64,000 bases of DNA from CAXQZM01 sp964228455 (GTDB lineage: Bacteria > Pseudomonadota > Alphaproteobacteria > UBA7985), in assembly GCA_964228455.1 (NCBI GenBank), contig CAXQZM010000043.1, positions 34,572 through 98,571 of the forward strand. Reading direction: 5' to 3'. The notes below the pieces were generated by a model. It saw nothing but the letters and a program-made list of their open reading frames with translations. It was not told the origin of the DNA and made no database searches. A program made the translations under genes and the position numbers. This document shows positions 26,016 through 34,760 of the stretch, one piece after another (positions within the stretch are counted from its first letter, which is position 1; each line of letters begins with the position of its first letter).

Positions 26016-26863
26016 GGGGCTAGTTTGTCCGCTGCGTATGTCGGCCAGGCTTGATGAATCAGAGCCATCTCATTGAATTTTTTTTGATCCATAGGTTGTG
26101 AAATTTCGTTTCTATGTATTCCGGAGTTAACATACAGGACGTCGATGCCGTGAGCTATCGCACCTCTAACGTCCGTTTTAAAAGAATCGCCAATCGCTAA
26201 AAGGCGATTGGCGGGAATTTGCGAGCTTCTAAAGATTTCGTCATAGACTGCCTTATAAGGCTTTCCAAACCAAGATACTTTGCCGCCAATTTCGACGTAA
26301 GCTTGGGCTATAGATCCCGCGCAAATCTCCACGGATTTGCCTCTTTGCACGATCAAATCTGGATTTGCGCAGATCATTGGTAGTTGAAGCGCCAGAGCTT
26401 TCTTTAGCCAATATTCAAAAGGCAAAGTGCTATTGTAACCTTGATCTGGTCCAACATTTAAAATCCACTCTGCCCGCTCGAGTGTATCAACGAATTCCAC
26501 GTTTGATAACCCAGCCTTCATGTCCTGATCTTTCGGTGCTCCAAAGAAAAAAGCTCTTGTACCAAGAGAGTGCAGCTCGCCTTTTTTGATTGCCTGCCAA
26601 GCGATCTCACCCGATGTTACTAAGTTGTCCAAGAGAGAAGGCTCGAGGCCTAACCGGCCAATAAGGTTTGTTAGGGCCGCATCTCTTCTCCTGGGAGCGT
26701 TGGAAAGAAAGGTTATTGACTTGTCGAGAGATTTTGCATGTTTGAGTGCCGCTATTGCTTCAGGGAATAGAGACTCTCCATTATGCATGACCCCCCATAG
26801 GTCTACAATGAGACCATCGTATCCATCAATTACTTGATTCAAGCCTTCGACAAACTGGGTCAT
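26012..26863 (-). CDS. HAD superfamily class IIA hydrolase (TIGR01459-type)
   Basis: A 283-residue HAD phosphatase-like protein. Motif I is LIVDLWGVMHNG: the first Asp is present, but the usual second Asp is Trp, as is normal in TIGR01459 proteins. Motif II is ITFLSNAPRRR, followed by GKPYKAVYDEIF (Lys) and IGDSFKTDVRGAIAHGID (acidic motif). A class IIA cap domain lies between. The family is widespread in alphaproteobacteria and its substrate is unknown. It is coupled to pyrD, whose stop overlaps its start (26860-26863), and converges on the SCO gene with a 4-base overlap. Confidence 0.82.
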   Translation of the reverse strand: MTQFVEGLNQVIDGYDGLIVDLWGVMHNGESLFPEAIAALKHAKSLDKSITFLSNAPRRRDAALTNLIGRLGLEPSLLDNLVTSGEIAWQAIKKGELHSLGTRAFFFGAPKDQDMKAGLSNVEFVDTLERAEWILNVGPDQGYNSTLPFEYWLKKALALQLPMICANPDLIVQRGKSVEICAGSIAQAYVEIGGKVSWFGKPYKAVYDEIFRSSQIPANRLLAIGDSFKTDVRGAIAHGIDVLYVNSGIHRNEISQPMDQKKFNEMALIHQAWPTYAADKLAP

Positions 26864-27888
26864 GCCATACCACGAAGCTTTGCGACTTCTGTGACTCCAG
26901 CTTGTTGCATTGCTTTTAATATAGCAACGTTAACCTCTTGAATCAGATCTGGCCCCTGGAAGGCGATTCCAGTGTAAGACTGAATTAGTGTGGCACCTGC
27001 CTTAATCCGTTCTACAGCGTCAAGGCCCGACATGATTCCACCTACGCCTACTAAAGGTATTTGCTCTGAAATTTCTGAGTAAAACCTTTTAAGAGTCAAT
27101 AGCGCTTTGTTTTTCAGGGGAGCGCCAGATAATCCGCCACGCTGGGCGCTGAACTTTTTAGGCAAATTCTCAGGCCGGTCCAGTGTAGTGTTGGATATGA
27201 TTAAACCATCTACTTCTTCTTCAACTGCCACCTGAGAGATGAACTTGATTTGGTCCTCATCAAGATCTGGTGCGACCTTAGCAAGTAAGGGTGTGCCTTG
27301 AGTCTGTGCATCTTTTATGCCCCGTATCAAATCGCGGAGGCCCTCCGTTTGTTGATCTCGCAAGCCTTTAGTGTTGGGACTTGAAAGGTTTATCACCAAA
27401 TATGAAGCCAGTCCTTCAAATAACTTTATACCTGATATGTATGCATGAAGTGGATTTTTCTCTGTTTTATTCATTCCGAGATTAACTCCCAAGGCAGCTT
27501 CAGGGTTCTTTGTGCGCCATGCCGCGAGACGCGCATAAACAACATCATGGCCGGAGGAGTTAAATCCGTAACGATTAATTACTGCTTGTTGTTTGGGTGC
27601 TCTAAATACGCGAGGTCTAGGATTACCTGATTGAGGATTAGGAGTAATTGTGCCAACCTCCACAAAGCCCAAGCCTAGATTGAGTAGTGGGCTCATTACC
27701 TGCCCCTGTTTGTCAAAGCCTGCGGCCATTCCAAAAGGGCTCGGGAAAGTTTGCCCCCATATTTTTATGCTAATACGAGGATCGGGGGCGGCCGCATGGC
27801 CACCAAGCCCGTACTTTAGTGCCCAAATACTAGCCTGGTGAGCTGGCTCTGGGTTTAGCAGGGAAAGAAGCGCGCCACTAAGGTTCAT
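26860..27888 (-). CDS. pyrD: Dihydroorotate dehydrogenase (quinone), class 2
   Basis: A 342-residue FMN enzyme of the membrane-associated class 2 type. The opening has PEPAHQASIWALKYGL, and FPSPFGMAAGFDKQGQ begins the barrel. VINLSSPNTKGLRD contains the catalytic Ser of class 2 enzymes, and PLVGVGGIMSGLDAVERIKAGA binds FMN phosphate. It oxidises dihydroorotate to orotate with ubiquinone in pyrimidine synthesis. ATGA overlaps join it to trmB upstream and to the HAD gene downstream, forming a trmB-pyrD-HAD operon. Confidence 0.95.
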   Translation of the reverse strand: MNLSGALLSLLNPEPAHQASIWALKYGLGGHAAAPDPRISIKIWGQTFPSPFGMAAGFDKQGQVMSPLLNLGLGFVEVGTITPNPQSGNPRPRVFRAPKQQAVINRYGFNSSGHDVVYARLAAWRTKNPEAALGVNLGMNKTEKNPLHAYISGIKLFEGLASYLVINLSSPNTKGLRDQQTEGLRDLIRGIKDAQTQGTPLLAKVAPDLDEDQIKFISQVAVEEEVDGLIISNTTLDRPENLPKKFSAQRGGLSGAPLKNKALLTLKRFYSEISEQIPLVGVGGIMSGLDAVERIKAGATLIQSYTGIAFQGPDLIQEVNVAILKAMQQAGVTEVAKLRGMA

Positions 27889-28562
27889 AGTTTGGTGACT
27901 TCAATATACATAGACGGCCTACCTTCGCGTAAAGATTTTGCCTCGTATCGTGTTTGGGGCCAATCTTCTTTCCGGGTAGTCCAATCACTGGATTTAGTCG
28001 CTGTCCACTCAAATGCTGGATGGCTTAGCAACAATCGCATTATCCAGGGTTGATAATCGGCATGATCACTCGCAACTCTTAAGATACCCCCGGGAGTTAT
28101 TAGCTGCGCTAAGCGATCCAAGGTCTCATTATTAACAATCCGCCGCCGCCACTGTCTCTTTTTAGGCCAAGGGTCAGGATGAAGTATAAAAACACGGCTC
28201 AAAGAGCTGGCTGCTAAACTATCCATAACTGATCTAGCATCTCCATGATGCAATCGAACATTGTTTAGCCTTTCGTCTTCTACGTATTTGCAAGCTCGTG
28301 CAAATCCATTTAGATAGTATTCTGCCCCTATAATTAGGGCTGAGGGATTATGTTGCGCTTGCCACGCTAGATGTTCACCTGCGCCAAACCCAATTTCAAG
28401 CCAAGTTTGTTCATAACGCTTGGAAAGACTAGTTATTTTGTTTGTTGAGAAACTATGAGTTTTTTCTATTCGCTTTAGGGCCTCATATTGCTTTGAGCGA
28501 AGTGGCCGGCCAGAATGACGGCCATATAGGTTTCTTTTATTTTCGTTACTTGTTTTCGACAT
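27885..28562 (-). CDS. trmB: tRNA (guanine-N7)-methyltransferase
   Basis: A 225-residue SAM methyltransferase. It opens with LYGRHSGRPLRSKQYEAL; WLEIGFGAGEHLAWQAQ is the SAM site, and VFILHPDPWPKKRQWRRRIV is the TrmB signature, with DHADYQPWIM and a C-terminal TRKEDWPQTRYEAK. It makes m7G46 in tRNAs. The ATG at 28560-28562 lies directly after the T-run of a hairpin terminator and shows no Shine-Dalgarno. The N-terminus agrees with the family, so the start is kept, but how it is initiated is unclear. The stop overlaps pyrD. Confidence 0.93.
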   Translation of the reverse strand: MSKTSNENKRNLYGRHSGRPLRSKQYEALKRIEKTHSFSTNKITSLSKRYEQTWLEIGFGAGEHLAWQAQHNPSALIIGAEYYLNGFARACKYVEDERLNNVRLHHGDARSVMDSLAASSLSRVFILHPDPWPKKRQWRRRIVNNETLDRLAQLITPGGILRVASDHADYQPWIMRLLLSHPAFEWTATKSSDWTTRKEDWPQTRYEAKSLREGRPSMYIEVTKL

Positions 28563-28593
28563 AAAAAAGGAGGGTCTACAGTGCAGCCCTCCT
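28563..28593 (-). terminator. Rho-independent terminator after the HU gene
   Basis: On the minus strand, a 7-bp perfect stem AGGAGGG/CCCTCCT with a 12-base loop is followed at once by TTTTTT. It lies 25-55 bases after the HU stop codon and ends at the base before the trmB ATG, so it separates abundant HU mRNA from the trmB-pyrD operon. Confidence 0.85.
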
Positions 28594-28617
28594 CCTAATC
28601 TAAAAAGATCGCAGCGA

Positions 28618-28890
28618 TTAGTTCACAGCTTCCTTAAGTGCTTTTGCAGCTTTGAAGGATACAGACTTAGAGGCTGGGATCTGAAGAGTTTCACCTGTGC
28701 GTGGGTTCCGGCCTGTGCGAGCTTTTCTAGAGGAGATTGAGAAGCTGCCAAAGCCCTTCACAACCATGCCATCGCCAGATGATAAAGCACCCCGGAGCGC
28801 GTCAAAAACGGCTGCTGTCGCTTTTTTAGAGTCTGCCACCGTGTGGCCTGTCGCTGCAGCTACTTTGGCTGCCAATTCTTCCATATTCAT
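28618..28890 (-). CDS. hup: HU family DNA-binding protein
   Basis: A 90-residue histone-like protein. The HU signature GFGSFSISSRKARTGRNPRT lies at residues 46-65 and forms the DNA-embracing beta arm; PRTGETLQIPASKSVSFKAA follows. HU dimers bend and compact DNA non-specifically. The length is typical of HU rather than IHF (about 95-100). It has its own terminator downstream. The 155-base upstream region (28891-29045) should hold the promoter, but I could not assign it with confidence. Confidence 0.95.
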   Translation of the reverse strand: MNMEELAAKVAAATGHTVADSKKATAAVFDALRGALSSGDGMVVKGFGSFSISSRKARTGRNPRTGETLQIPASKSVSFKAAKALKEAVN

Positions 28891-29045
28891 GTTTCTGTTC
28901 TCCCATAAAGGTCAAGTGATTGCATATGAACGTGAATCACAGGTGAGACTCCCCGTCAATGACTGTCTGTGGGAAAATGCACTAAAAACGCTAAAAAACG
29001 TATAAAATCAGGGATTTAGATGGCTCTGAAGCCTAAATTTTGTGG

Positions 29046-30215
29046 TTAAAGAGACTTTATGGCCCCTTCAAGCTTGGTTAATCCGTCTTTAATTTCACTT
29101 TCAGAAATATTCAGCGGGGGAAGCAAACGGACAGTTTGGTTTCCTGCGGGGACCGTTAGCAACCCTTGTTGGCGGGCTGCTTCCACCACATCGGAAACTG
29201 CTATGTCACTTTGCACCTGAACACTTTGCATTAGCCCTTTTCCCCTGTGGCCAGAGAGAATTCGGTTGTCCCCTCGAATGAGTGATTCCAAGCCTTTTGT
29301 TAGTATCTCACTCTTTGTTTGAACTGATTGCAAAAAATTAGGCTGATCGATTATTTCAATGACGGCTAAAGCTGCTGAAACTGCAAGGGGGTTTCCTCCA
29401 TAGGTGGTACCATGCGTGCCAGGCGCTAAGGCATCTGCCACTGAGGCGGTCATCAAAGTTGCCCCAATTGGCACACCACCGCCAAGTCCTTTGGCGCTTC
29501 CCAAGAGGTCTGGAGAAATTCCATAATCTTCATGTGCCCAGAAAGTACCCGTGCGACCAACCCCAGTCTGAACTTCATCAACAATTAGTAAGAGGCCATA
29601 AGAGTCTGCCAGCTCGCGTGCCTCTCTGATAAAGGCGGCATCGTGGGGCCGAATACCGCTCTCACCCTGTATAGGCTCAAAGACTAGGGCGGCTGTTTTT
29701 GGACCGATTAAGGCTTCTGCGGCCGCTAAATCACCAAATTCTACTTGGAGAAAGCCGTTAGCCTTTGGTCCGAAGCCTTCCAAGTACTTAGCGCTCCCAC
29801 CTGCAGCTATCGTTGCAATAGTCCGGCCATGGAAAGCGCCAGAAAAGCTTATGATTTCAGTTCGCTCGGGTTGGTTATTATGCCAGAAAAAGCGCCGCGC
29901 AAACTTGAAGCACGCTTCCATTGCTTCTGCGCCAGAGTTACAGAAAAAAACAGCATCAGCAAACGAGTTTTCAGTTAAACGGGTTGCTAGTTTCTCCTGC
30001 ACTGGGATACCATAAAGGTTAGACACATGAAGGAGAGTATCTGCCTGTGACAGTAGTGCTTTAGTAAGCGCTGGGTGATTATGGCCCAGGCTGGTAACTG
30101 CGATACCACTAGAAAAATCCAGGTAAGCCTGGCCCTGATCGTCATAGACCCAGGCACCTTGCCCCTTGACGAGGTTCATTTTTCTAGGGCCATATGTTGG
30201 CGCGATTGATGACAT
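29046..30215 (-). CDS. argD: Acetylornithine aminotransferase
   Basis: A 389-residue class III PLP aminotransferase. LDFSSGIAVTSLGHNHPAL opens it; FCNSGAEAMEACFKFAR and FHGRTIATIAAGG are typical ArgD stretches. LLIVDEVQTGVGRTG holds the PLP-binding Asp, and GSAKGLGGGVPIGA holds the Schiff-base Lys. It converts N-acetylglutamate semialdehyde to acetylornithine in arginine synthesis. argF, which follows argD in many Rhodobacterales, is not downstream here; HU is. recX is divergent, 9 bases away. Confidence 0.93.
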   Translation of the reverse strand: MSSIAPTYGPRKMNLVKGQGAWVYDDQGQAYLDFSSGIAVTSLGHNHPALTKALLSQADTLLHVSNLYGIPVQEKLATRLTENSFADAVFFCNSGAEAMEACFKFARRFFWHNNQPERTEIISFSGAFHGRTIATIAAGGSAKYLEGFGPKANGFLQVEFGDLAAAEALIGPKTAALVFEPIQGESGIRPHDAAFIREARELADSYGLLLIVDEVQTGVGRTGTFWAHEDYGISPDLLGSAKGLGGGVPIGATLMTASVADALAPGTHGTTYGGNPLAVSAALAVIEIIDQPNFLQSVQTKSEILTKGLESLIRGDNRILSGHRGKGLMQSVQVQSDIAVSDVVEAARQQGLLTVPAGNQTVRLLPPLNISESEIKDGLTKLEGAIKSL

Positions 30216-30224
30216 GAGGACCCC

Positions 30225-30794
30225 GTGAAGACAAAAGATTCAAAAGTCAAAAAAATCAGTCAAACCAGGCTAAGGAATGTGGCGCTGTGGTACCTTGACC
30301 GCTTTGGCGGCACCCGCGCAAGGGTGCGTCAAGCTTTAAAGCGACGAATTCGTCAAGCAGAGGAAGTTCATGGACCGTCACCTGAGGCTAAGTCCTGGAT
30401 GGATTCCATTACAGACGAGCTTGAACGCCTTGGTCTAATTAACGATGCCGAGTTTGCCGCGTCCCGGGTGCAAAGAGGATTACGGATGCATAAATCGAGG
30501 CGTGCAATAGCGCATGATCTGAAGCAAGCGGGTGTCGAAAAGCATGTCGCTGATTCGGCTATTAGGGAGGTATTTACTAACGATTCTGAGTTAGATTTGC
30601 GCTCGGCTGCTGCATATGTTGAGCGCAAGCGAATAGGACACTTGAGGGAAAATCCTTCACAGTATTATGATAAAGACTTAGCTCGCATGGCCCGGAGGGG
30701 CTTTAGTTACGATATTTCTCGCCGCGCTCTTGTTGGAGATCTAAAAATCGAGAGGGCAAAAACCCCTAGGGGCAGTATGCATAAACTCACATAA
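30225..30794 (+). CDS. recX: RecX family regulatory protein
   Basis: A 189-residue basic, helical protein. ALWYLDRFGGTRARVRQAL and LINDAEFAASRVQRGL followed by KSRRAIAHDLKQAGV are RecX-type three-helix repeats. RecX binds RecA filaments and limits recombination and SOS activity. recA is not nearby. The start is GTG at 30225, and its upstream DNA is shared with the divergent argD start only 9 bases away. The last 88 bases overlap the end of lnt on the opposite strand, a long antisense overlap of coding ends. Confidence 0.8.
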   Translation: MKTKDSKVKKISQTRLRNVALWYLDRFGGTRARVRQALKRRIRQAEEVHGPSPEAKSWMDSITDELERLGLINDAEFAASRVQRGLRMHKSRRAIAHDLKQAGVEKHVADSAIREVFTNDSELDLRSAAAYVERKRIGHLRENPSQYYDKDLARMARRGFSYDISRRALVGDLKIERAKTPRGSMHKLT

Positions 30795-32302
30795 ACTAAA
30801 TTAGGCCCAAAGGACGAGTATAGGGTGGGCTTTAGGGCTTTAGGGATAGATTTATCCAAGAATCCCTGATCATTCAGCTTTAGGGTTGGAGATGCTATTC
30901 GACCTAAAGGATCAATTACTCCCGTAACGCCCGGGTTCGAAGATCTCGCGATAGATAGCCCCTCTTCAACCGCTCGAATTCTGGCTTCGGATAGGTGCTG
31001 ATATGGCCCAGGTGTGCGCGCCAGAAGTTTTGATCTTGAGTCAATAAACCAAGCATCCTCAGTGATAGCCACAAGAAAGTCTGGACGGTTTCCTTGATTA
31101 ACTATTCGTCCAGAGTTGAGAGAATCATAGCAGATCATGACGCCAATCTTAGGCCCTGAGCTCAAAGACAAGGTTTCAGGTCCTTCACCCGGCAACCTAT
31201 TGATAAACTGGCTGGTCAATGAGTAAAAACCAAGCCAAGAAAAAAAAGACTCATATGGAATATATTCGCCAAACGGCACCAGCTTTACTTTGTCATAAGT
31301 GTCAAAGGCAGAGTTAGAATTATCAATTAAGTATGCAGATAGATGTGCGTTTTTGCGTGTTAGGTTGGGAACGTTATGGTCAGCCATTCGTCTGCCGAAA
31401 ATTAAACTAAAAGGCACAGGGCTGAGCTCTGCAGAAATGTAATCCCTCAAGTTTGAGTTAGTGTCTAAAAAGTCTCGGGTTGACCCCTCGGGCCAAATAA
31501 CGTGCGAGATGCCCTCTGTTGGACTTTTTAAACTAAGCTCCAAGTGCTGCTCTAATATCAATGCGCCGCTTAGGGTGTTTTTCGGAATATTAGCTTGGAC
31601 TAGCCGAACCCTTACATCCTCAATGAACGCTTGAGCATCTAGTGGGTTCTGCCAAAGCCGAATGGCGCCAAAAAGGTGAAGGGGCACCAGTATGGCTGCG
31701 AGCACCCATCCGCCCAGGCGTGCGTGCTTTGAAAGCATCAGAAATAATGCACAAGTTACTACAATAGTTATAAATGATAGCAGAGGGATTCCTCCTAGAC
31801 TCGCAATTTGGAGAGTGGTTGGGTCTTCTGCCCAAATCATACCAGCTCGATTCCAACTGAACCCGGTTAAATCGATACTTCGTCGCCATTCGAAAAACAT
31901 CCAGGTGCTCGCTGTTAGTGCGGCGAATGCTATTGGAGTATGGCGAAAGAAACCCGCTATGAATAAGGCGGCTGTGCCAAATGTTGCAGCAAAGGCTGGA
32001 AGCAGAAATAAGGCAAAAGGGATCAAGAAGTAGAAGGCAGGATCAACGGTTGGCGCAATTGAAATCCAATACAGACTCGATAGCATTGAGCCATAGTTAA
32101 AGAGAAAGCTTACTGCTAACCGGCCGCGCCAGGTGGTTGAATTAAAAATATAGTAGAGTGTTAAAGCGCCCGCTAACGGCCAGAAGAAAACTACAGATAG
32201 TGGTGCAAACGAAAGTCCCGAAAATAGTCCAGCAACAAACACCAAAAAGGCACGAGAGCCTGTGCCTCTGCTATCTAGCAGTGCCTTAAAATTTTGTATC
32301 AA
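30707..32302 (-). CDS. lnt: Apolipoprotein N-acyltransferase
   Basis: A 531-residue inner-membrane protein: about six N-terminal membrane segments (residues 15-220), then a nitrilase-like periplasmic domain and a final membrane segment. The catalytic triad is seen as Glu in VIWPEGSTRDF, Lys in YDKVKLVPFGEYIPYE and Cys in GVMICYDSLNSG. It adds the third acyl chain to lipoproteins. The frame opens with TTG at 32302, overlapping the corC stop as TTGA; no better start lies before the first membrane segment. The order miaB-phoH-ybeY-corC-lnt is conserved in alphaproteobacteria. Confidence 0.92.
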   Translation of the reverse strand: MIQNFKALLDSRGTGSRAFLVFVAGLFSGLSFAPLSVVFFWPLAGALTLYYIFNSTTWRGRLAVSFLFNYGSMLSSLYWISIAPTVDPAFYFLIPFALFLLPAFAATFGTAALFIAGFFRHTPIAFAALTASTWMFFEWRRSIDLTGFSWNRAGMIWAEDPTTLQIASLGGIPLLSFITIVVTCALFLMLSKHARLGGWVLAAILVPLHLFGAIRLWQNPLDAQAFIEDVRVRLVQANIPKNTLSGALILEQHLELSLKSPTEGISHVIWPEGSTRDFLDTNSNLRDYISAELSPVPFSLIFGRRMADHNVPNLTRKNAHLSAYLIDNSNSAFDTYDKVKLVPFGEYIPYESFFSWLGFYSLTSQFINRLPGEGPETLSLSSGPKIGVMICYDSLNSGRIVNQGNRPDFLVAITEDAWFIDSRSKLLARTPGPYQHLSEARIRAVEEGLSIARSSNPGVTGVIDPLGRIASPTLKLNDQGFLDKSIPKALKPTLYSSFGPNLVYVSLCILPLGVFALSIFRSPTRARREIS

Positions 32303-33207
32303 GAAGCGTTGTCCGGCTTTTTCACTGGAATGATAATTAGGCGACGAATGCGGCGAGCGTCTGCTTGCGTTACTCTGAAAGAGAGACCACTGTCGTGACC
32401 AATGACCTCTCCCCTAGCAGGGACTCGACCAGCAATGTGAAAGATGAGGCCGCCGATGGTATCGAAATCTTCCTCTCTATCGTCCTCAGTTAGAAAGTTG
32501 CCCAGATGTTCGGATTCCAGGGCATCAAGCGGATATCTTGCATCCACCATCCACGTGCCATCATCGCGTTGACGGATGTCTGGTTTATCGGATTGATCGT
32601 GTTCATCCTCAATTTCTCCCACGATTTGCTCCAACGCATCTTCAATTGTGATCAATCCATCAACGCCACCAAACTCATCAACCATCAGAGCCATATGCAT
32701 TCTGGCAGTTTGCATCTGAAACAGAAGGTCTAAAACTGGTTTGCCTGGCGAGACATACAATGGAGACCGCATGATTTTTTTGAGTGCGAACGTGCGCTTG
32801 GTGCCCTTGAATGGAATTAAGTCCCTAACATGAACCAACCCAACTACCTTGTCTAAGCTGCCATCATAGACAGGGAGGCGCGAGTGTCCCTTTTCAAGAG
32901 CTAGATCAAAAATTTGAGATGCTGTTGCATCTAGTGGCACAGCGACGATATCTGCTCTTGGAATTGCTATATCTTCTGCCAATCGCTCTCTTAGTCTAAG
33001 AATGTTACCAATTAGGAGTCGTTGTTGGTTATCTAAGCCCTGACTTTCGTTGATATCTTCATCACTTGCAGATGCCTCAATTAGATCTTCCAGGGATCCG
33101 CGTAAGTCATTGTTTTCATCGCGCTGAAAAACCTGGCGGCGCAGTCGCGCCAACCAGCTGATTCTAGGTGAGGGGTCCTCTGCAGATTGTGCAATCGTCT
33201 CGTTCAT
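32299..33207 (-). CDS. corC: CorC/HlyC family protein with CBS domains
   Basis: A 302-residue cytosolic protein. A short N-terminal region precedes two CBS domains (from about residue 75: EDIAIPRADIVAVPLDATAS and onwards, including GLVHVRDLIPF and FGGVDGLITIEDALEQIVGE), then a C-terminal CorC_HlyC domain. No membrane DUF21 domain is present, as in CorC/YbeX. Members are linked to Mg2+/Co2+ export or ribosome function, and the exact role is unsettled. It sits between ybeY and lnt, the usual place, and overlaps the lnt start by 4 bases. Confidence 0.85.
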   Translation of the reverse strand: MNETIAQSAEDPSPRISWLARLRRQVFQRDENNDLRGSLEDLIEASASDEDINESQGLDNQQRLLIGNILRLRERLAEDIAIPRADIVAVPLDATASQIFDLALEKGHSRLPVYDGSLDKVVGLVHVRDLIPFKGTKRTFALKKIMRSPLYVSPGKPVLDLLFQMQTARMHMALMVDEFGGVDGLITIEDALEQIVGEIEDEHDQSDKPDIRQRDDGTWMVDARYPLDALESEHLGNFLTEDDREEDFDTIGGLIFHIAGRVPARGEVIGHDSGLSFRVTQADARRIRRLIIIPVKKPDNAS

Positions 33208-33258
33208 TTATTCTTGCTAGCAGCCTGGGTGCGTGGCGCAAGGGCCATTTTGTGACAT

Positions 33259-33711
33259 TTATAGGGCTGGTTCATAAGGATTAGGTACTCCAAATTCGTC
33301 TAGAACTTTGATTTCCAGCGCTTCCATTATTGCCGCTTCGCCCTCACTTTCATGATCGTAACCAAGCAGGTGTAAGCTGCCATGAACAATAAGGTGCATC
33401 ATATGCTGCTTAATGCTCGTATTTTGTTTCGCGCATTCGGCGCAGATGGTTTCAAAGCCAAAAATCAGATCTCCTAGCTCTTCATTTAAATCGGATGCGT
33501 ACGAGAGAACATTTGTAGGGGCGTCTTTCCCCCTGTGCGTGCGGTTAAGGGTTTGCATATAACTATCGTCTGCCAAGACAATTGTTACTAAATCGCTCGA
33601 TGTTAGTCCTAGTCGGCTAGTAAGAAATTTAAAGAAATTATCTAACTCAAGCGGCTCCCATTTTCCCGCATGGAGGTAGATTTGATACATTGAATTTTCA
33701 GAGGTGGTCAT
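33259..33711 (-). CDS. ybeY: Endoribonuclease YbeY (rRNA maturation factor)
   Basis: A 150-residue metalloprotein with the YbeY zinc motif H-G-S-L-H-L-L-G-Y-D-H at about residues 110-120, preceded by LNRTHRGKDAPTNVLSYAS, the family core. YbeY acts in 16S rRNA 3' end processing and 70S quality control. It lies between phoH and corC in the conserved operon. The ATG at 33711 is chosen; an ATG at residue 8 is possible. The gap to phoH is 89 bases. Confidence 0.93.
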   Translation of the reverse strand: MTTSENSMYQIYLHAGKWEPLELDNFFKFLTSRLGLTSSDLVTIVLADDSYMQTLNRTHRGKDAPTNVLSYASDLNEELGDLIFGFETICAECAKQNTSIKQHMMHLIVHGSLHLLGYDHESEGEAAIMEALEIKVLDEFGVPNPYEPAL

Positions 33712-33800
33712 ATGGACAGAAAGCGTTCATCTCAGTAATCAATGATATCGCCAAAGTTAAACTCAGTCTATAATTTTAGAAAAACACTTGGGGGTAGCCG

Positions 33801-34760
33801 CTAGACCTTGTCGTATGCGGCAACGATACGGCCAACGAGAGCGTGACGCACCACGTCTTCTGCCTTTAGGCGAACAGTTGAAATCCCCTTCACCTCAGAT
33901 AAAACTTGGACAGCTTGAACAAGTCCGGAGGTCTCGTTTTTTGGCAAATCAACCTGGGTTGGGTCGCCTGTAACAGCCATTTTTGATCCTTCGCCAAGCC
34001 GGGTCAAAAACATTTTCATTTGAGCTGGCGTAGCATTCTGTCCCTCATCCAAGATAACGTAAGCAGATTTCAGTGTTCGGCCGCGCATAAATGCCAATGG
34101 TGCAATCTCAATGCTGCCATCTTCCATGGCTTTAGCCAGCTTCTTTCCACCGAGAAGTTCGCCAAGAGCATCGTAGAGGGGCCGCATGTACGGATCTAGC
34201 TTTTCAGTCATATCGCCAGGAAGAAATCCAATTCGTTCTCCCGCTTCGACGGCTGGTCGACACAATATCAGACGTTTTACTTTACCCGCTTGCCAAGCAG
34301 CAACGGCAGCAGCAACGGCTAAATACGTTTTCCCTGTTCCTGCAGGGCCTATTGCAAACGTCAAATCATGTGAATCTAGGGCCTTGGTAAGTGCTACTTG
34401 ACCTGGCGAGCGAGGTTTAACAGCTCCAATGCGTGCAGCGTTCGCCTGACCAAGAGGTGTGTCTGCCAATCGAATTTGTGCCTCAACCTCAGCTATTGAT
34501 ATTTCATCTCCCTGGGCTGCATCTCGATACAGCGCTTTTAATGCCTTCTTTGCTCGTGCAACACCGGGCTTTGCTCCGCGAAGAGTAAGATGTGTGCCAC
34601 GAACAGAGATGAAAATCTCTAGATCTTCTTCGAGGCGTGTCAGATGAGAATCATGAGGGCCGCAAACAGTCTGTAGCTGCGCAGTTTGGTCAAATGTTAT
34701 GACTTCCTCTACTGATCCATTGCTCGCGCTAAGGGGGTCAAAGGCACTTTTTAGTGTCAT
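33801..34760 (-). CDS. phoH: PhoH family ATPase
   Basis: A 319-residue PhoH-like protein. An N-terminal KH-like region is followed by the helicase-type ATPase core with Walker A GPAGTGKTYLAVA near residue 137, RPAVEAGERIGFLPGDMTEK, the Walker B stretch VILDEGQNAT and MAVTGDPTQVDLP. PhoH proteins of this type associate with YbeY and RNA maturation. Its start overlaps the miaB stop as ATGA (34757-34760). Classic phosphate control is not evident from sequence. Confidence 0.92.
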   Translation of the reverse strand: MTLKSAFDPLSASNGSVEEVITFDQTAQLQTVCGPHDSHLTRLEEDLEIFISVRGTHLTLRGAKPGVARAKKALKALYRDAAQGDEISIAEVEAQIRLADTPLGQANAARIGAVKPRSPGQVALTKALDSHDLTFAIGPAGTGKTYLAVAAAVAAWQAGKVKRLILCRPAVEAGERIGFLPGDMTEKLDPYMRPLYDALGELLGGKKLAKAMEDGSIEIAPLAFMRGRTLKSAYVILDEGQNATPAQMKMFLTRLGEGSKMAVTGDPTQVDLPKNETSGLVQAVQVLSEVKGISTVRLKAEDVVRHALVGRIVAAYDKV

